NCBI GenBank assembly: GCA_042090305.1
Contig: JBELJQ010000001.1
Location: forward strand, 62,001-126,000
Source of the DNA: TMED13 sp042090305
GTDB lineage: Bacteria > Pseudomonadota > Alphaproteobacteria > Methylaequorales > Methylaequoraceae
Reading direction: 5' to 3'
DNA length: 64,000 nucleotides
Positions 60,834-64,000 of this stretch are shown piece after piece (position 1 is the stretch's first letter; each line of letters begins with the position of its first letter). Made by a program: the position numbers and the translations under genes. The notes under the pieces are model-generated. The model ran no database searches and was not told the origin of the DNA. It saw nothing but the letters and a program-made list of their open reading frames with translations.

Positions 60834-62222
60834 TTAAATGCTTTTTTTAGCTCTTTTGATTGCACTCTTAATCTGATCAAACCCTGTTCCTCCGTAAGAT
60901 TTTTTATTTTTTACGGAACTTTCAGGTAATAGAAAACTAAAAATTTTATTATTAATTCTTCTATCAACAGATTTAAATACATCAATTGGCAGTTCATGTA
61001 AATTTATTTTATCTCTCTCAGCTATTAAAACTAACTCACCAGTTTTTTCGTGTGCTTCTCTAAACGTCATATTAAGATTTTTCACCATCCAATCCGCTAA
61101 ATCTGTTGCCGTGGTATGTCCCACTAAAGACAAATCATACATCGAGATTTTATTAACTTTAATTTTACAAATTATTTCTGACATTACATCAATTAATAAA
61201 TTAATGGTTTGAAATGAATCAAATATTGGTTCTTTATCCTCTTGTAAATCTTTACTATATCCAGATGGTAATCCTTTTTGAATAATCAACAAATTTACTA
61301 ATGACGATATTACTCTTCCAGACTTAGACCTAATCAGTTCAGCTGAATCAGGATTCTTTTTCTGAGGCATGATAGATGAACCAGTACTCAGTGAATCTGG
61401 AAATTTAACAAAATTATATGCACTACTCGACCAGATAATCAAGTCCTCTGAGATTCTCGATAAATGAATACTAATTAATGACAAAATAAATGCAAATTCA
61501 AGAACAAAGTCCCTATCTGAAACACTATCTAATGAGTTTTCTGTTGGTTTTTCAAAACCAAGCTTCTTAGCTAATTTACCCCTATTTATTTCATGAAAAT
61601 TTGTTCCCGCAAGAGCCCCTGATCCCAATGGACATTCACTAATGTTTTTTGATAATTGCAAAGCTCTACTTTTATCTCTTTTAATCATTTCAAAAAAGCT
61701 CATTAAATAGTGGGCAAATGATATTGGTTGAGCATTTTGAGAGTGTGTAAAACCTGGCATAATTGTACTTATATTATTTTCAGACTTCTTTATAATTATT
61801 CTTTGTAACTTAGTAATTTTATTTATAATTTCTTTCAACTTACCTTTTATCCATAATTTCATATCAGTTGCCACCTGATCATTTCTAGATTTACCTGTAT
61901 GTATCTTTCCTGCCAACTTTCCTATTTTTTTTTTCAACATCATTTCTATATTCATATGAATATCTTCATACTCATCTGAAAATTTAATTTTTCCTTGATT
62001 TACTTCTGTTTGAATTTCAATAAGTGCTTTCTGAACAGTATTATTTTCTTTTTTGTTAATTATATTGGCGTTTGAAAGTAAATCTGAGTAGGCCATACAC
62101 AGTTTTAAGTCTTCCATAACTAACTTATGATCAAAATGGATTGAATTATTTACTTTTTCTAAAAGTGATGAAGGTTTATCTTTAAATCTTCCACCCCAGA
62201 CTGGATTTGTTTTTTTTTTCAT
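60834..62222 (-). CDS. argH: Argininosuccinate lyase
   Basis: Last enzyme of arginine synthesis, 462 residues of the fumarase/aspartase superfamily. WGGRFKDKPS, EDIHMNIEMML, GKIHTGKSRNDQVATDMKLW, GFTHSQNAQPISFAHYL, LGSGALAGTNF and the signature SSIMPQKKNPDSAELIR are present. It opens the leftward operon. Its ATG is only 14 bases from the divergent tlpA ATG. Confidence 0.97.
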   Translation of the reverse strand: MKKKTNPVWGGRFKDKPSSLLEKVNNSIHFDHKLVMEDLKLCMAYSDLLSNANIINKKENNTVQKALIEIQTEVNQGKIKFSDEYEDIHMNIEMMLKKKIGKLAGKIHTGKSRNDQVATDMKLWIKGKLKEIINKITKLQRIIIKKSENNISTIMPGFTHSQNAQPISFAHYLMSFFEMIKRDKSRALQLSKNISECPLGSGALAGTNFHEINRGKLAKKLGFEKPTENSLDSVSDRDFVLEFAFILSLISIHLSRISEDLIIWSSSAYNFVKFPDSLSTGSSIMPQKKNPDSAELIRSKSGRVISSLVNLLIIQKGLPSGYSKDLQEDKEPIFDSFQTINLLIDVMSEIICKIKVNKISMYDLSLVGHTTATDLADWMVKNLNMTFREAHEKTGELVLIAERDKINLHELPIDVFKSVDRRINNKIFSFLLPESSVKNKKSYGGTGFDQIKSAIKRAKKSI

Positions 62223-62236
62223 TTATTATTACTACT
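62223..62236. promoter_or_regulatory. 14-base divergent spacer between argH and tlpA
   Basis: The two start codons are separated by only 14 bases, too few for either promoter. TATTAT (62224-62229) could be the -10 box for tlpA, placing its transcription start about one base before its ATG. The -35 would lie within the argH coding sequence, and the argH promoter within tlpA. Confidence 0.25.
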
Positions 62237-62743
62237 ATGAAATATTTTGTAACTTTCCTTTTGTTAATTATATCGAATCTATCTTATTCTGATGAGAACA
62301 ATCAACTATTATTACATAAAGAGTCTAAAAAAATTCCTAATATAAGTCTTAATTCCTTTGATTATAAAAAATCTCAGCAATTAAGTGATGAAAATAGAAA
62401 TTTATATATAATAAATTTTTGGGCTACATGGTGTCCACCCTGCGTTAAAGAAATACCAGATTTACTTGAACTAAAAAAAAAATTAGGTGAACAACTTGAT
62501 GTTTTCTTTATTTCAGTTGATTCAAATCCAACAACAGTGATTCCAAAATTCCTTAGAAAAAATAAAATATCAGCACAAAACTTTTTCTCCGACCAAAAAC
62601 TCAATGTTTCTAAACAACTGAATGTAAAGGTTATGCCAACTACAATTATTGTAAACAATAATCTTGAGGAGGTCTCAAGGGTAGTTGGTTATATTGATTG
62701 GAAAGATCCAAAGGTTATAAGCTTTTTAGAGAAATTATTGTAA
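62237..62743 (+). CDS. tlpA: TlpA-type periplasmic thioredoxin
   Basis: 168 residues from the ATG at 62237: signal peptide (about 1-18), then a thioredoxin domain with active site NFWATWCPPCVKEIPDLL (Cys66, Cys69), FFISVDSNPTTVIPKFL and the cis-Pro VMPTTIIV. TlpA/ResA proteins reduce periplasmic cysteines, for example during cytochrome maturation. An in-frame ATG at 62207 inside argH would add 10 residues before the signal. It ends 9 bases inside etfA on the other strand. Confidence 0.9.
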   Translation: MKYFVTFLLLIISNLSYSDENNQLLLHKESKKIPNISLNSFDYKKSQQLSDENRNLYIINFWATWCPPCVKEIPDLLELKKKLGEQLDVFFISVDSNPTTVIPKFLRKNKISAQNFFSDQKLNVSKQLNVKVMPTTIIVNNNLEEVSRVVGYIDWKDPKVISFLEKLL

Positions 62744-63673
62744 CTCATCTTCAAGTTTCGGTAATATATCAAAAAGATCGCCAACTAAGCCATAATCTGA
62801 AAAGTTAAAAATTGGGGCTTCCTCGTCTTTATTAATGCAAGCTATAAACTTAGAGTCTTTGATACCTGCTATATGTTGTATTGCACCAGAAATACCTACC
62901 GCAATATATAAGTCAGGTGCAACAATCTTACCTGTTTGACCGACCTGCCAATCATTTGGGACAAATCCAGCATCTACTGCTGCTCGACTAGCTCCCATTG
63001 CTGCTCCGAGTTTATCGGCAATACCTTCAAGAAGTTTGAAATTTTCACCGTTCTGCATCCCTCTTCCGCCAGATATAATAATTTTAGCAGAAGTTAATTC
63101 AGGTCTATCTGAGGCTGATTGATCATATTTCACAAAATCAACACTTTTATCCTTATCTAAAGTTATATCTAGTTTTTGTATAGGAACATTTCCTTCCTGA
63201 CCACACGGCTCAAAGCATGTAGGACGTGCCGTGATTACTTTTACTTTATCTTTGGATTTGACTTTTGCTATTGCATTACCAGCATAAATAGGTCTTTCAA
63301 AAGTTTCATGATCGATAATATTAATTACATCAGATATTTGCTGAACGTCAAGCATTGTTGCGATTTTAGGTCCTAAATTTTTACCAAAAGTGCTTGAAGG
63401 TAAAAGAATATGAGTAAAATTATTTTTGCCTAGAAATGATGCGATGACTTTGCTTAAATCCTCTGCAATTTGATTAGCTAAAAAATCAAAATCAACAAAA
63501 TTTATCATTGATACATCACTAGTTTTCTTTAATTCAGAAACAATTTTATCGATTTTATTTCCTAAAACCAGAACTTCTACTTCATTACTAATTTTATTAG
63601 CAGCAGTAATTGTTGAAAAGGAAGACTGTTTGACGTTATTATTATCATGTTCAATTATTACTATAGATTTCAT
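62735..63673 (-). CDS. etfA: Electron transfer flavoprotein alpha subunit
   Basis: FAD-binding subunit (312 residues) passing electrons from acyl-CoA and other dehydrogenases to the quinone pool. The C-terminal FAD domain shows IISGGRGMQNGENF, MGASRAAVDAGFVPNDWQVG, GKIVAPDLYIAVGISGAIQH and INKDEEAPIF. N-terminal Rossmann-like domain about 1-190. It overlaps etfB as ATGA. Confidence 0.97.
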   Translation of the reverse strand: MKSIVIIEHDNNNVKQSSFSTITAANKISNEVEVLVLGNKIDKIVSELKKTSDVSMINFVDFDFLANQIAEDLSKVIASFLGKNNFTHILLPSSTFGKNLGPKIATMLDVQQISDVINIIDHETFERPIYAGNAIAKVKSKDKVKVITARPTCFEPCGQEGNVPIQKLDITLDKDKSVDFVKYDQSASDRPELTSAKIIISGGRGMQNGENFKLLEGIADKLGAAMGASRAAVDAGFVPNDWQVGQTGKIVAPDLYIAVGISGAIQHIAGIKDSKFIACINKDEEAPIFNFSDYGLVGDLFDILPKLEDELQ

Positions 63674-64000
63674 ATTACTTTTGCCTCATTTTTAAGTTTT
63701 TCTACAAGTGAACCTACATCGGAAACTTTTACACCAGCTTTCCTCTCCGGGGGTTCTGTTACTTCAAGTATTTCTACTTTAGATGTAAGGCTTAGACCGA
63801 GTGAAGAAGAATCAATTATATCAATTTTTTTTTGCTTTGCTTTCATAATATTGGGAAGTGAAGCATATCTGGGTTCATTAAGTCTTAAATCGGTCGTAAT
63901 TACGCAAGGAATATTTACCTTGATAGTCTCTAGTCCTCCATCAACCTCCCTGGTCACATCTAAAGTGTTGTCATCATTTTTAACAATTTCAGATGCAAAG
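63670..64000 (-). CDS. etfB: Electron transfer flavoprotein beta subunit (C-terminal part, cut by window edge)
   Basis: About 110 C-terminal residues of EtfB are visible; the start lies beyond position 64000. The frame is open to the edge, reading FASEIVKNDDNTLDVTRE then VDGGLETIKVNIPCVITTDL, RLNEPRYASLPNIMKAKQKK (the EtfB signature containing the AMP-site residues) and VEILEVTEPPERKAGVKV. It precedes etfA in the leftward operon. Confidence 0.96.
   Translation of the reverse strand, partial: FASEIVKNDDNTLDVTREVDGGLETIKVNIPCVITTDLRLNEPRYASLPNIMKAKQKKIDIIDSSSLGLSLTSKVEILEVTEPPERKAGVKVSDVGSLVEKLKNEAKVI

Noticed and set aside
1..64000. CRISPR arrays, tRNA/rRNA genes, insertion sequences, toxin-antitoxin or defence genes
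   Set aside because: I looked on both strands; gaps between genes are almost all below 120 bases and none holds regularly spaced repeats, tRNA-like folds or transposase motifs. Structural RNA in short gaps could still be missed without a covariance search.

Overview
The window reads as a gene-dense chromosomal segment of a streamlined, AT-rich (roughly 30% GC by eye) alphaproteobacterium. It holds about 71 protein genes, most of them touching or overlapping. I see no tRNA, rRNA, insertion sequence, phage gene or CRISPR array. The alphaproteobacterial assignment rests on gene order: ffh-rpsP-rimM-trmD-rplS-leuCDB, sdhCDAB-zapE-(nadAC)-mdh-sucCD, atpHAGDC without Fo genes, rlmH-rsfS-nadD-proAB-obgE-rpmA-rplU, hisC-tyrA divergent from metX-metW, and tlpA divergent from argH-lptM-lysA. 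Complete pathways for leucine, proline, lysine and NAD argue for a free-living cell rather than a Rickettsia-like parasite. Marine clades such as SAR11, HIMB59 or AEGEAN-169 are plausible, but I cannot decide between them.

Layout. 1-13122 (leftward): dapF, mtaB, ftsY, a MaoC hydratase, ribF, ileS, lspA, two lipoproteins, an M16 peptidase pair, pgi and the start of mutL. 13243-32064 (rightward): ffh and the S16/RimM/TrmD/L19 block, leucine synthesis, asd, a two-domain MaoC protein, succinate dehydrogenase, zapE, nadA, nadC, and the malate dehydrogenase/succinyl-CoA synthetase block ending in an ACT-domain protein. 32061-33621 (leftward): xerC and a DUF484 gene. 33690-40417 (rightward): priA and the F1 ATPase. 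40414-50105 (leftward): rppH, ctpA, envC, gpmI, rlmH, rsfS, nadD, proA, proB, obgE, rpmA, rplU. 50245-52144 (rightward): phaA, phaB. 52141-54641 (leftward): gloB, metW, metX. 54724-56710 (rightward): hisC, tyrA. 56699-62222 (leftward): plsC, a YdcF-like gene, ftsX, ftsE, lysA, lptM, argH. 62237-62743 (rightward): tlpA. 62735-64000 (leftward): etfA and part of etfB.

Two genes are easily missed by ordinary gene calling. rimM (15471-15968) has no ATG, GTG or TTG start and appears to start at an ATT behind a GGAG ribosome site. lptM (60704-60832) is a 42-residue lipoprotein between argH and lysA.

I found no defence island or new multi-gene system. The most unusual signals are an FtsE ATPase lacking several catalytic residues, beside FtsX and with a degenerate EnvC elsewhere in the window; a GC-rich ten-copy 33-bp in-frame repeat in the ribosomal protein S16 gene; a terminator-like hairpin in the ffh leader; and a very compact layout in which all five convergent gene pairs overlap at their stop codons and several divergent promoters lie so close to the start codons that the mRNAs should be nearly leaderless.
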